Source of the DNA: Collybiopsis luxurians FD-317 M1
Lineage: Eukaryota > Basidiomycota > Agaricomycetes > Agaricales > Omphalotaceae
Direction of reading: 5' to 3'
Assembly (NCBI GenBank): GCA_000827265.1
Contig: KN834749.1
Span: 485,500 to 549,499, forward strand
DNA length: 64,000 bases
Positions within the stretch are counted from its first letter, which is position 1; each line of letters opens with the position of its first letter. Under the pieces are notes generated by a model that saw only the letters and a program-made list of their open reading frames with translations, had not been told where the DNA came from and ran no database searches. Shown piece by piece: positions 8,767-22,300 of this stretch. Position numbers and translations under genes: made by a program.

Positions 8767-11145
8767 TTAGTATTTTCTTTCCTCACTCAGCGACCTTGTG
8801 TACACCGGTGCCACTCTCGCGAGTTTCGCATTCGAATACATATGCTCGCTATAGATGTCCAACACCTTGGGTTTCTTGTCACCAGGTGGCGCCAAACTGC
8901 CGAGCGCCGCCAGCGCTCCATACGCAGCCTCGAGAGTGTTCGGCGATGTACAGACTTTTGTGTAGGCCGCGATTATATTCTCTGCCTTGGAGATGCATTT
9001 TGAGTCATTTATCCCTCGTAAAAGACCGAGAAACATATTGATAACGCCTTCCGGGAGACGTCCGCTATTCGGATGGGTGTGGTCCACATCCAATGCATCT
9101 TGGAGGTAGCAGATGAGACGGTCCTGAGAGTGAGGGGAGAAGGATGCGGATGCATCCGCAGGATAACTTTCCAAGTTAAGCCGTAGATAGAGACGTCGTG
9201 TGGTGTTGAATGTTTCGTATGGTAAGGAATCACCATTAAGAGTGTAGCCTATGAAGTCCAGTATCAAAAGGAAACCGGCATGTCGAAGAAGTATTTGAAG
9301 TTCGCGCAGTTGATGCAGAATTTCTTCGACATACAGAGATTGAGAATCTTCCTCTCTTAGGACGATCGTAGCTATGTCCCGTAAATGACGAAGTAAAGAG
9401 CCCAAGGACGTATAGAAGGAACTTGAAGCAGACAACATACTGGATGTTTTCTGTTCCAGTATACTTCGCTCAACATCTAACGCTTCTTTACTGATACGGT
9501 CCAACATTGACCGTGGATCTCGCTGGCGCAAACTATTCTGACGAGCCTGTTGCGTGAGCTTGGTAAGCCTTTCTGGTAGACTTCCCGTCCGCATGTAATT
9601 TGACAGAACTGTTTCCAGGGTGAGAGCATGCTCACTCAACGTATCCAAGAAAGCCCGAGCAATGGCGGTCGCGGCTGACACTGAAAAAGATTGAACAAAT
9701 TGACCGAGTTATTGATGAGTCCGCATTCTAGAACACTTACGGCAATATGGATAGACGTCCGGGATAGACTTTTGAATTTTACCTATGAACCGCAAGGTGC
9801 GTTCGTCAAACCTAAGAGTATCTCGTGGCATAGGGAAGGGATGCAACGGTTGGTTAGTAGTTGGGAATGGGATTGCCATCATTGTCAGGGACCATATCGC
9901 GGAAAGTGTAGAGCGACTTCTTAATTTTGCTACTGTCGGGTCCAAGTCACCCATAGCACAAGTCCCGAGAAGTCGGGTTAGTCGGAAGTCCAAACGCATT
10001 GTCGGATCGTCACGTTCCAACAGCCGTCGACACAAGAGTTTTGCGCTGTAATCGAATCCCGAAACAACATCCGGGATGACTTCTGCAAAGAGCTCAAGGG
10101 TGCTATCGTCTAGGGAGTATTCAAGAGCCCAACAGATTGCTCTAAAGTCACGGTCGTCGCGTTCATACGAGATATCAGTCGCCTCCCATTCGCGCACATT
10201 TGCCAATGAACAACCCGTGGGCACAGGCGAGAACCCGCCTTGACTGTTCCTCCGTCGAATGAGACTCATTGAACGAAGAATTTTCCACCATAAGCCCGTT
10301 AAAGGGGTTCCATACGGACAGTCAAAGGAAAACACTGGAAGAAAGGTGATGAGGGTGTAGAGAACGGCAGACGCCAAGAGCAGCCCAAATATAAGATAGC
10401 TGATCGCTGAATTCACGGGTCGCAAAAATTCTACGAGCCCGGCGAGGAATAAAAGCAAGGAGGCATGCAAGAGCATAGGGATGGCGGCTACTATGCCCTG
10501 CATATGGAAGCGCTGGAGGCCCTCGTAGAGATACGTGCTTATCCTTGCTCGCTGCTGCGGCATTTCGCGACCCACAGTTGCTTGCAAGTAGTTGCGCGTC
10601 CACTGCTGTACCAAGGTAGCAGAAAGAGCGGCGGTAAGACTAAGGCTCAAGCTAAGGAACCAGAGTATATTACAAACGAGGGATGAAGTAGAAGGTATGA
10701 AAGCACTTGTGTCGAGTACCTGCTCTACGGGTGGAATAACACCGGATAGAGTCGTATCGTTTGATAGTTGACGGTATATTTGTGCCAGAAGAATCACTGT
10801 CATATCTGTGTTATCTGGAACGAGATTTTTATAACTTTCAATGATGAATGCAGTCACGCTGGCTGAAAACAGTCCCGCCTGAATCGACAAAGCATTGAGG
10901 TACTGACACACCATAGAACGAGAACGAGGGTTGTCTTACAAATATTAGAATTGCATCCATGTCACCCTTCCAACTTTCTGTGAGTCTTGCGGTGTCCTTT
11001 TCAGCGTTATTGAGGTATATAGACCAAATCTTTGCGGAGGGATCGTTGTATTGACGAGGCGCCTGCAGGTTACCAACAGTTTCTGCATTTGTGAATCGAT
11101 ACAGAGTAGCAGGAAGAGTGTTTCAGCCACAGACTCACCGCTCAT
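8767..11145 (-). CDS. DUF6535 membrane protein
   Basis: A member of a basidiomycete family of unknown function (DUF6535). Exon 1 is only ATGAGCG (start 11145). An intron ending CAAATGCAG follows, and exon 2 then reads ETVGNLQAPRQYND. KIWSIYLNNAEKD and ESWKGDMDAILIF precede the first membrane segment AGLFSASVTAFIIESYKNL. Further hydrophobic segments are VCNILWFLSLSLSLTAALSA, GIVAAIPMLLHASLLLFLAG and AISYLIFGLLLASAVLYTLI. The conserved VQQWTRNYLQ lies before ARISTYLYEGLQRF. The soluble C-terminal half (8767-9681 plus part of the upstream exon) is helical and Leu-rich with no recognised domain. About 720 residues. Such genes often come in multigene families in agarics; only one copy is seen here. 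Confidence 0.85.
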
Positions 11146-11336
11146 GATCGACGGTAGTGTACCAAATATGGTAATCAGATGGTAACTGACTCTGGGGTCA
11201 ACACGGCATACTTAACATCCGGACCCGGTTCAGACTTGTCACTTGGTCCTACAATTTACTTTTTCCCTTTGACCACCACAATACTCGGTTTCCCATCCAC
11301 ACTGTCTCGCCCCATCTGCTCAGCAGTTCCGACAGG

Positions 11337-12260
11337 ATGCTAGCGCGGATTTCGAGGGGCACCGCTCAAGCTTTGGGACTCAGCTTTACGCGGGGCAAAT
11401 CCCCTCGTCATATACACGATTCAGTTTCGGTCACACAAGATGCGGAAGAAGTGGTACGTGTTATACTGAATCCATCTACTCCGAAAATTATACTGATTAC
11501 AGTCAAGATCATCGATCTGGATGTCCTGCTGCTTCCGTGGTGGCGCTATGCCAGTGAATGCAAGCGAACCATTGCCCCCGTCTACCACACTCTACAAAAT
11601 CTGCTGAGCGATGATGTTGAGTGTATAACTCGGCTCCTGTTCTCCCTCGAGGCTACAGATGAAGATGAAGAATATGATTATGAACTTTCCGGTGAAGTAT
11701 GTTTTTTTGTCTGACGAAAACGGCTTTCAGTTGACAAGTTAATTCTTCCTCCAGGATCATAATGCCCCTTGTTTAATGAATCTAGGACCAGGTGGCCCAT
11801 TTCCCTACCGCGAACGTCCCCCACACAGACAGCAATCCGAATGCCATCCTGTGAGTATTCCCGACATTCCCCTCCCCTTACGCTTTATTCTTAGAACTAA
11901 GCTCCGCGCCATCAGAACACCCCAGTCGTGATTCCTAGTTCCCATACTTCCATACCCACCATCATTATCACTCCTTGTGAAACACAACCGCGAGAGACTT
12001 CTGTCCTTGTTCCACTACAAGACAGTGCATTCAGCTCGCGGCTCACCGTTCCCCGACATTCGAGAGTCAACCATGCCTTCCCTCCCATGGCAAGTAACGC
12101 GCCGTCACTATATATGCTGCCGGAGCTCAATTGGAGGTGGAGAAATGGACATTGGGAAGCGTTATTACCTGGGCTAGACGATCAGACGCAAAAGGGAATG
12201 TTCTCAAGGGCAATTTCCCGAAAAAAAAGCTCGGGACGTTGTCGACCCCCTTCCAAGTAG
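11337..12260 (+). CDS. unrecognised protein with acidic middle and Pro/Ser-rich C-terminus
   Basis: Three coding exons fit together. 11337-11697 starts MLARISRGTAQALGLSFTRG and ends in the acidic run ATDEDEEYDYELSGE. A short exon reads DHNAPCLMNLGPGGPFPYRE. The last exon (from about 11917) reads NTPVVIPSSHTSIPTIIITP and ends CRPPSK. Introns are GTATGTTT...CTCCAG and GTGAGTAT...ATCAG. The middle contains DAEEVVRVILNPSTPKIILI and WWRYASECKRTIAPVYHTLQ, which look folded; the C-terminus looks disordered. No domain recognised. It is head to head with the DUF6535 gene (191 bp between starts). Could be lineage-specific. Confidence 0.6.
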
Positions 12261-12544
12261 TAGCTTTTAGCCCTCAGCAAACTTGGACTTTATGTTTAAT
12301 CATATCTCACTTATCGTTGACTTGGTATTGCAATGTATCATGAGGAAATATGACTATCTCAGTAGTATCTACAGACCCCAGGTAATTTCAACTATAAATA
12401 TATGAAACTAGAGTAAGGTATAGACCGTAGAATGCATGATACGAGCACAGATACACTTGTCACCCTGTTTATGATGAAATTTAACGAATACAACAAATTT
12501 TGATATGCAAGGACACTGAAGAAAATACCTATACACAAGGTATC

Positions 12545-15500
12545 TTAATCAGGACCTTCAGATATGGAATCATCATCTAAACCCCAAGCGCGCGCTGCAT
12601 CGACCTCAGATTCCAAGTTAGCTTGGGTTTGTGCTGAACCATTTTCTAGTGCTGCTGGTTTGTCTACATTCGACTGAGGTTCCCGAGCCAGTGAAGGTGA
12701 CTGTGCTACTGCTGCTGAACTTGTACGACGCTCTGTTGTCGGAGAAGGAGGAGACCCTGAAAGGCTCAAGGAACCGCGTTTTCGAGTGTGATCGTCTTTG
12801 GTAGCGATCTCTTTCAACGCGTCTTGCGCGGAAGAAACTATCGGCAGAGAGGGCAGCAAACTCTGTTCCAACGAAGTTGGTGAATAACTGGAAGTGGTAT
12901 TCGAGCTGGCTCGACTAGCAGCAACGGAGGGAGTCCTTGAAGGAAGCGGAGGTGGACGAGACGGTGAAATAGTCACAGGAGACGGTCTAGGAGGCAGCGG
13001 AGGTGCCAGAGATGGTTTAGAGAAAGACGACATAGAGGGTGGAAAGGAAACAGATGACTGGGTAGAATTCGTGTCATCAGCTGAGCCAGAGGCTGCCGGA
13101 CTCGACGCTTCCCGAGGGCTCTCCTCCGGCACTTCATCAGTATGAAACTGTGACCTGAAATCACTACTTTCCGCATTCGAATTTGAAGATGCTTGCTTCC
13201 ACAACCGGTACATCGTCTGTATCTTTGGGTTCTTCGACAGTGACCCCATAGAAGTGGCGCCCAACGCTGCCAGGGTAGAGTGTCCCTGGGATCCGGTTCT
13301 ACTTCGTTGCTTTTCCTTGTTCTCCTGAGGAGGCGAGAATCCTAAAGACATAATCTCCCCACGATGACTCGCGTGAATGCCCGGTATCGACATAGTTTTA
13401 GACTGAGGCTGAACGTGAATTGGTGATTGCGTAGGCACAGATTCATCGAGTGAAAAATCGGGGTTGGCAGGTAAGCGAGTGTTCGGCTTCTCTCCATTAA
13501 TAGTAGTAGATTTGGATGACGAAGAACTCGATGTTGACGCCAGATAGGGTGCATCAATGTCTCCTCCAATTACCTCGGGAGTAAATCTGTCTAAAAGCGA
13601 AGTCGAATCAGATTCTGAGGATGGATTGTACGATGTTCGACCATTCTGCGAACCAAGAGCAGGTATAGCAATTGGGTCGGAGGCGGACAAAAAACTTGTA
13701 TTTTCGCTGTGTTCTGACCGTTCTCTTCGCTCTGCAACAGCAGCCCGGACTTCTGCATAACTCGCTCGGGGCTTTTGGGAACCAGACAAAGAGCCGCCAA
13801 GGGCGCTTATGGTTCTCGAGCGAGAATGGAACCCGGAACCCTCTCCAACGGTATCATGATCAGGCATGTCCTCATTTTGCGACCCCGTAGAATTTGACGA
13901 CGAACCGCTTAACTCTTTGTTCAGATTACCCCATTTCACCCCCCACTTCCGCATCGTCTCTTTCGCAGAATTACTCAACGCCTGCTTATCGCGATTCTTT
14001 AGGGTAGTAAGGAAGTTGGTGGGGCTGGGTGGCGTAGAGTTCATCGGGGCAGAAGCTGCGAGGGAAAGGCCATCGGTGTCATTACGAGTGTACACGTTAT
14101 TCGTAGCGGAAGAAGTGTCACTCTCCCGGATAGAGGAGCTCTGAGAAGCTGATCGTTGTTGAACCAATGAATCGCCGAGGTACGGCGGAGCTACGATATC
14201 ATTACTTTCATTCTGTTCAGATACAGTTTCTTCCTTTGGTGTTGAGTGAGAGCGGGTAGTCATCGACCTCTGGGCATCCACATCCAACGCTCGACCTCTG
14301 AATTCAAGATCCGAGCCATTGTGATCTGAAAGTGTACCCGTGTCGAACCCGCGTACACTTGAAAACCATTTTTTTCGTATGTTTGGATTTTCAGCAGATG
14401 ATTCTTCAGTAAAAGTGGATGAAGATGACACTGATGGAGGGTCAAAAGTAGATGAGGATGTCTCATGGAGGGACTGTGTTGCCTGCATGGGCTGTGGAAG
14501 GGGCTCTGCAGAATTTTTGCTATCAGATATTAACGGCTCTTGGATAGGAAGTTCTTGATGGGACGGCGCAGGCTGTCCTCCTCCGGATATATCATTACTG
14601 TCGTGCTTTCTGGCAGCACCTGCCCAAATACCTCCTCTATTCATACCCGTTCTATTAACGGTTTCGAAGAAAGCAATATCATCCATGTTGGGCATTACAA
14701 TAGACTCCTGAATCTGCAGCCAACGTCAGCACTGTTTTATTCGGCAAACGATAGAAGCTCACGATCGTCTTCAGCGAGGACTCTATAGTAGATAGAATCA
14801 TACCCCAAGTGATCTGACGATCACTCACGACAGGCTCTACATTAAGCACCATCTTGGGCGTTTGCGTGAATGCATACCATATCCGGTTGCTCGGCGGGCG
14901 TTTGATCTTTACGAGTAGATTGCCCTCAAGCTCTCGGAGTACAGCAGCGAGGACGAGCTTTACGTTGTATGGTTTAAACCGTGCTCCGAGATTTATGGTG
15001 GCAGTAGCCTGTATAGTGATACGCACTTCGCCCTTAAACGCGACATGCACCTCCATAGACGCGTCGCCCTCCTTCGACAACTCCTTCAGCATTGGTTTAC
15101 TAAAGACAGGGGTACGATTGCCGACAGACACATCTGTAACGAGAACGTCATTAAGGAAGTTCGGACGTTTGACTTTGGAGAGTTTCTTCATGAGGCGACC
15201 GATAATAAACGACTCGAGATGTTCAGTTTTGTAGAAACTGTAGAAGATCCGGCCAAAGAGAGCATTGAACCATCGCATTGGAATGACATCTGGTTGCTCA
15301 TCTAGGGTGGATACCAGAAGGTTCATATCCGCTGGAAGAAAGATCTCCTGAAGGGTATCGAGAGTGGGTGTTTGTGGCGGATGCTGTGATGCATGGACCA
15401 GGGAAAAGTACCAGTCCTCCATCTCCACAGTCGAACGAACGAAAATAAACCAAGGGGTTTGAGAATTCAGGGCCTGCTCCCTGGCTGCTGCCCGAGCCTC

Positions 15501-16091
15501 TGCGACTTTCCTAGCTTTCTCTCCGTCCTTTCCTTTCCCCCCTTCTTCCTTGTCATTTAGTTTCATCTCTCTCGTCAAACTTGGCATGGCCTTCACGTCC
15601 TGCTTTGGTTTCAAGCATAGAGCATTCCTTTTCGTGAATAATTCGCCGTCCAATAAACCTTCTGGATAAACTACCACATTGTGACTTCCAAGCTGAATCG
15701 CGGCTTCGCACTCGGTCATCGCCTCGTCCTCATAGAGATATAAGATTTGGCCCTTGAGCACGACATACCACATGTCCTTTGGCCGTGAACGTTTCGGATC
15801 CTTGGACCGAGCATCGAGGAAGGACCGCACCAAATTTACGTAGCCGCCGTCAAACGTGGATTCTTCAAAAGTCCGTCTAACGGTAAGCCAGCCCTTCCTG
15901 GACTTTGGGGAGTCCTGTACATCGAGTGCGGCTGCTGAATCTTCTAAGGGAGTTGTCGGAAGTTTCTCCTTGGAATGTTCAGAGACAGGCTCCGATGTGT
16001 ATAAGGTATAAGCAATGAGGGTGCAAAGAAGAAGAGGAATGAAGGTGAAGCCGCCGAAAATATAAGCATATAAGATTGCCCTGAAGGACAT
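12545..16091 (-). CDS. NVJ2: NVJ2/TEX2-type SMP-domain lipid-transfer protein with PH domain
   Basis: Proteins of this type sit at ER contact sites, such as nucleus-vacuole and ER-Golgi contacts, and move lipids through an SMP domain. The N-terminus has one membrane anchor (about residues 5-30, [20 protein letters not shown]). A split PH-like region follows (about 65-230; [20 protein letters not shown] ... [10 protein letters not shown]), then the SMP domain (about 255-450; [71 protein letters not shown]). One intron (about 14707-14757) joins SSLKTI to [12 protein letters not shown]. The remaining roughly 700 residues are Ser/Pro/Thr-rich and disordered. About 1,165 residues in all. It lies 278 bp downstream of FAB1 on the same strand. 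Confidence 0.9.
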
Positions 16092-16369
16092 TTCCTGGAA
16101 GACGCGCTCTCAAGCCAATGAGAGGCACCTTGGCGATTAAGATCCTTCGTTCAAAGTTGGGGTCAAGAGTGACGAGCCAATTATGCGGTCCGAGATGTCC
16201 CGGTGCCACCACGTTACAGTGCAATCAAATCCATTAACACGGCCGAATGTACAGCCATGAAATAAAAGAAAGACAAAGGATGCAAGATGAGCAAGATACA
16301 AGTACAGATGTTCCAAGAAGAAATGCAATAGAAGGTAATACAATATATTATGCAGTTCAGTTTGATTCT

Positions 16370-19300
16370 CTACCAGTCTGGCCACAACTCTGTTAAAAAG
16401 TTCGAATCGTCCTCAGGCGTATCTTTCTGCTTCATCCAACGATCGGGACTCTGAAAACGTCATTCAATTTTTCGTTGGTAAAATAACCAACACCAACACA
16501 CCAAAGGAAAGTATCGTTCCATCGCACTCAGAAATCGCTGTCGGTATTGCTTGGGAGTGATGATAGTCGGCTCGCCTCTGCCTCCCCCCAAGAATGCGGT
16601 CTCCTTGACCCAACTCTCTAATTTCTTGTCCCACGTGTAAGTTCGGATATAATCTACGCATGTAAGTGATTAGTTGGTGGGAACAGTGCAATTCAACCGT
16701 ACTACGTACCGACGATTCCGACCACAAGCTCATTATGTTGGCTGTCGACCTGTACCGAATTTCAGAACGGCGTATGCAGTGACATCATTGTAAACTTACT
16801 CCACAGACAAGAGAATAGTCCATGACACTAATGTCTGCCAAAAACTTACTATCATTATACAAAGCTCCGCGCAGGATACGTTTTGAATGCTCTCGAAGAT
16901 AAAATGGTGCAAGATGAGCGGCTTGAGTTAACATGAGCGACGCCGAAGCCCAGAGTTCACAGCGATACTTACTCTGAACCAGATTTTCATCCAATAAAAC
17001 TTCATTTTCTCTGCCCGTGGATTGAACATGTCGATTGCGAGTGGAGCCTTTCAAATCATAAATCTACAAGCGACGTGAGCCTGAGGACGTATATGATTAG
17101 AATCTCGAACCTTTGAAAAACGACGGTCATAGAAAAGATTTTCCATGACCAGGAGATTCATCTGGGTGGATTTAGATCTTCCTTGACTCTTGTCGCTACT
17201 CCCCGCTTTTTTAAAAGTCAATTTGTAACATCCAAAAACTTTCGCTAAAAGAGTAGGCCGCTGATAGAGCAGGTGAGTATGCCACAACATATAGAATTTG
17301 ATAATAGGAACGGACGTTTGCAGAGACCGAGGAAGACATGTAATCGAAATAGGCGGGTGCAAATGTTTCCATCGTTTGCAGCTCTGGCCGAGATAATTCT
17401 TTCGCAATGAAACGATCATCTAGGAAAGTAAGCGACGGTTGTAAATAACGATAGATAGCTGATTTCTAGCATTAGCTAGAATGAACGTACCTTTAGTCTT
17501 CAGGAAAGCAGATCCAGACTTTCCACCACTCGCATTCCATTTGATACACCTGGCCAAGGATTCGATCATGCTCTTTTCACACCCGTATGTGCGTCTCAAT
17601 GCATCAAACTGCTCAGGGTAGAGAACCGTGCAGCTAATCGTCAAACCACCGCTTTCGAAAGCTTTTTCCATATCATTCAATCCTCTTCTAAGTTGACTGA
17701 GCAAATACTACTCACTGATGGCCCATGGAAGCTTTGACGACGGTACTTTCAAATCTTCTGTGGGATCCGCAGATTCAGCGCTGTCCATGTTGACAACACC
17801 CCAGGTTGACGTCGATTCCGCGATTGAGCGATCATCAGGCATGAAAGCTTCTCCTCCGGATTCCGTCACCCGCACTTCACGAGCTGTACGCTTTTCTGCT
17901 CGAGACTTCGCAAGCATTTCTCTGTATTGCGGCGAACTAAAAAAAAGTTGATTTTAAGTATAATCGAAAGCATAAACGCTTACTTCAGGGCAAGAGCTAT
18001 GATTGAAGTAGGCTCATCCGTTCGTACTACCATGGAAGAGTCTCGGAAAATATGCTCCGGATCCACCGTCAAATCATCACTATCTAAAACGCTGCGTGTC
18101 ATAGGAGGGGGCTGGAGCCAGAATCCCGAAAGCGCTTTGAAAATCGAGTTACGCTCTGTCCCTGGTAAAGGCGCTTCAAGGTCCGATTGAGGAGGTGTCA
18201 CCGATACACTGTGGTCCGTCCTCAAAAATGGGGACGGTGGGAGGGAAACTCCCGCTGGAGGTACTGCAGTAGTAGAACCGTCAGATGCTTCTGGAAGAGC
18301 AAGGGTAGAATTGTCAGAGAGAATATTGTTAGCATCTGGAGAAGTGGTTGTAACTGTAGCATTATGAGCTTCTTGTTCTGCTGGTACGGGGACGTCACTG
18401 TGTTTTATACGATCATCAACTGCTTTAGGTTCATCCTGATCTTCGCCGCCTTCATCATCCGCCTCACTGGAAGAATCGGAACTTGAACTTTCGTCCTCAT
18501 CTTTGATGGCATCCTGCAAACTCTCCAAAACCTCCACTTTGGCCCGAGCCGACGCGACAGGTCGGGCACGCCTCCCCGCTCGGATGACATTGTAGCGGCC
18601 CCTAGAGCGTTCCGCGTCCCGCCCGAGTCGCTCGAAGTGTTTAGTAATGTTGGAAACTTTACCACCTGATGTGCCTGCTGGCCGTCTGAAAGTCGATTTA
18701 TTACCGGCCGCTGAAGAGGGTCTAGCAGGCGTCTTATCCTTCGAACGAGACGATATTCGAGCTTTAGTAGCCTTTGGGTTGGAAGGAGTAGCTGTCCCCA
18801 ATTTGCTTGGAGGAGGAGAGTGCCTGCCGAATTTGACCTCTCTGCTCTTGCCGGGGCGCTTTTCAGGTGATGGCCGGCGCGAAGATTCGTGAGATTCAAG
18901 GACCCCGGCTGGACCTGGAATGCGACTACCCTGAGCAGTCTGGCCGATGGATCTCCGAGAACGAGTGAGGTAGCGAGGTGCAATATTAGCAGCATATCCT
19001 TGCTCAAAATCAGAGATGGATCCATTCCTGGGGATACGATGTTTGCTTCTTGTTCGAACTGCGACACGATGTTGTGGGGAGCTGGCGTACTCCTGGTCAC
19101 TTTCTGAGACGAGCATGCGAGGAGCTAAAGCCGTCTTCGTCAAATCGTGAACGCCTTGTGGGGGTAAGAAGTCTTGATATTTCTTGACGAGATCGGCTAC
19201 ACTAGGCTGATTGGCAGAGCGTCGAGGTAATCTGGAGACCCGCTCATGCCCCTGTTGCTCCTACAGTACATTAGGGTCGAAATACTAGAGGCTTGGTCGA

Positions 19301-22300
19301 CTTAAACGTACCGGAGGTGAATACGGCGCTTCGGGTGAAGCTTGATCTCGCATTGCTCCGATTGTAGAATCCGAATCAGCATCAGACTTCTCCGCTTCCT
19401 TGTCACCGAGAGTAGGAACTGGTTTGAGCTCAGGTTCGGACTTCGCGTCCGAATCGCTCGTAGGAGTTGAAGCTTCGGGAATGGGGGAAGGGACTGGTTC
19501 TGGGTCGGGCTCGGGCTCGGAGGTTTCGGATGCGGAAGACATAAAAGAGTCACCGGTGACTCGGCGCAAGTTATATGTACCTTCCTCCGCCTCTGAAACA
19601 TTGAAAGAGGGTAAGTGAGGATTGTCGAACGCTCCTGAAAGCTCGTATCTCCTAGGCCACATCGCTCGAACGGATCCAAAGGTAGATATACGTTTGCTAT
19701 TCCTGTCTGTTGTTGAGGGAGGTTTCGGTTTAGGAAGACGATCAAAGTCCTGCTGCCAGGCTACAATTTTGTCTTGCTGGTATGACCGAGCTTGATTCAA
19801 GGCAAGGGTGTCAGTGGGTGCAGTATCCTTGTATATACCATTAATTAGCTTCGCGACATCATTTCGTTCAGTTTCTGCCCGGCCTATCAATTGATTGATG
19901 TCTGCAATCAAAACAGCGTCACTCTCTTCGTCCCCAGTGGCGGCTTCAATGCTAATTAACCTGAGATCGTCGATAAGACCACTGTACCATTGCACGTTCC
20001 GATTATGCAACTTTTGATAGTCACTATTCTTCAAGTCCAATTGTGTTTCGGGACGAACACGAATACGGAACGGTGGATAGACTACCTCATGCAAGACGAC
20101 AGGGTCGGATTGGAAGCGCACCGTCATGCCCTTTGACGCAAAATATCGTATGTGGTGTTGATAAATATTATGCTGACAACCCGCGCCTTGCACAAGTTTG
20201 ACGTCTGAGGGATAAAAATGGAGTTCCAGGAATTTTGCAAACGAGTAACGCTGCATTTCCTCGGAAACGGGTATGAAGGGAGTCGCGGAACCGCACACAC
20301 GACAAGCACTCCAGGTAGTGATCAAATCTGGCGCCGGCTGGTACAATGAACGACCGATGATTTGCCCATCCCATTGTTCAACTGCGACAAAAAGCCTCGT
20401 TTGATTGTGGACGTATACTTGGCAGTGACGAGCGAGCGGTTGGTCACAGGCTTTGCCATTGCAGATTGCTTTAGGATCTAAGAACTGGACTAGAGTGTCA
20501 GTCACTGATTTTTCGATGTACTGTCCAAGAGTGCAATCGTTTTCACCATAAAACGTAAAATACTGCAATCGGGGAGCGAAACACGCTTGTCGCTGCCCAA
20601 CCTCAGTAATAGGAATGGTGTATTGTAGAAGGCTGAGACATTGATACTTTTCTACGATGAAGTCGTCCGCATTCTTCCGCAGGTACCATTCCCATATACG
20701 ACGAAACTCCTCATGTTTCCACTTGACCAAACCGTAATTGCTCTCGGCCGCAATGTCGTCTGCGGTCTTTATGGGTTCTCGAACTTCTTCAGTGTTGGGA
20801 CTAGTAATAGTAGAAGCACTATTGAGAGGCTGAGGGGTAGAAGTTCCAATACTGCTAAAAGCGCTGTCTGAAAAGTAGCTTGAGCCTTCCTCCATTCTCA
20901 ATGGAGACACAACTGTCGGCGCGGGAGCAGGAAGAGCTTCGATCTGGGCGCTGATATCGTCGCGACCGGTATCCTGCATTTCCGGCGAGCTCAGCTCTGC
21001 ACGGGTCAAAGTGATGGTGATATCTCGGGTATGCGAGGGCTTTGTCGAGTGCGAACGTTCCTCCCGCATAATTATTTCGTCTTCCCAAGCTCGTTTGGCC
21101 TCACGAAGCTCTATGTCCAATTCCTTCATTCGAAGTATCGGGTACGGGGGCAGGAAACGTAGGGTTGCTGAGACAGAGATAAAAGTTCCCAGGTATGGCT
21201 CCATAGACTGATCTACTCTGCGTGAGAGTTTCAGGCTCTCTGCTTCTTCGTCTGGAAGATCGTCTTCGCTGACATTAGAGGCAGCCGAAGATAAGACCGC
21301 AGCACTATCTTTCTCGGCAATTGGGGTAGCGAGGCGCGGGGTGGAAAGAGAACTTGGGAGGCTTGTTAGTGCTGTATTTGACAAAGTAGCAGATATATTT
21401 GCGCGCCCAATCACGGACGGGGTAGCGTCTGCATTGAATGCGGGCAGCGTAATAACCGAGTCCTTCCATAAATGAGTTTCTAGTTTCAAATTCCTTACTA
21501 GGAATATGATTAACCTTGTAACCTTTTTGATTTTGCGAAGTGTGGAAATGTCTCCCCCACGTAGAATAATGGTACAGCCCATATCGCGGCTGCAGCCTTC
21601 GAATCTCATAAATGTCTTTCGACGTCCAGGGATGAGAGGATGGTCAAAGGTTTGCACTCGAAATTGCGCACAGTGACCTAATCGTGGTTCCAGGGCTAAT
21701 TTATCCATCGACGAGAAAAGATCCGCCTGCGTCATCCTAGCTATGAGTTGGATGGCCGATGGTCTGACAGTACGAGCCACCGCAATGTTATGCTTCAGCA
21801 AGGACTCGAGAGCAATCCTCGACACTGATTTTTCTACCAATATAACGTGAGGCCGCAGGGCAGCGATACGGGCAACCAGATTGTTGAGATATTCTTTCTC
21901 CTGCCGTACAATCTGACCGAAATGCATGTATTGACCCTCAACACGAGAGAACTCTAGAGGGAATGTTACCAACATAATCCGTGGGTTTCGCTGTGATCTT
22001 GACATGTTCTTGTGTGTAACATTTTTAGTGATAACGGCACCGTCGACATATTCTGAATCGCGAGGAGCCGCTCCGGGTATCTTTTTAATCTTCACATAGC
22101 GACGGACATCCATATCTTCGCCTTGACGGGGAGGTAACGCTGTGAACGTGAGATCGCGGGCAACGCGAAGTGCGAGCTTCAGGAGCGTTTCTTCCCATTC
22201 TTTCACGTTAGGAATATGTTCGCTGGTGAGCAACTGCCTTAACATAATTTTCAAATGAAGCATAGAAGTCAGGTTGAGTTCTTGTGCATAGCTGAGAAAA

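Noticed and set aside
13866..14144. Plus-strand ORFs across the NVJ2 tail
   Set aside because: The Ser/Pro-rich NVJ2 tail leaves open frames on the other strand; no start context or homology.
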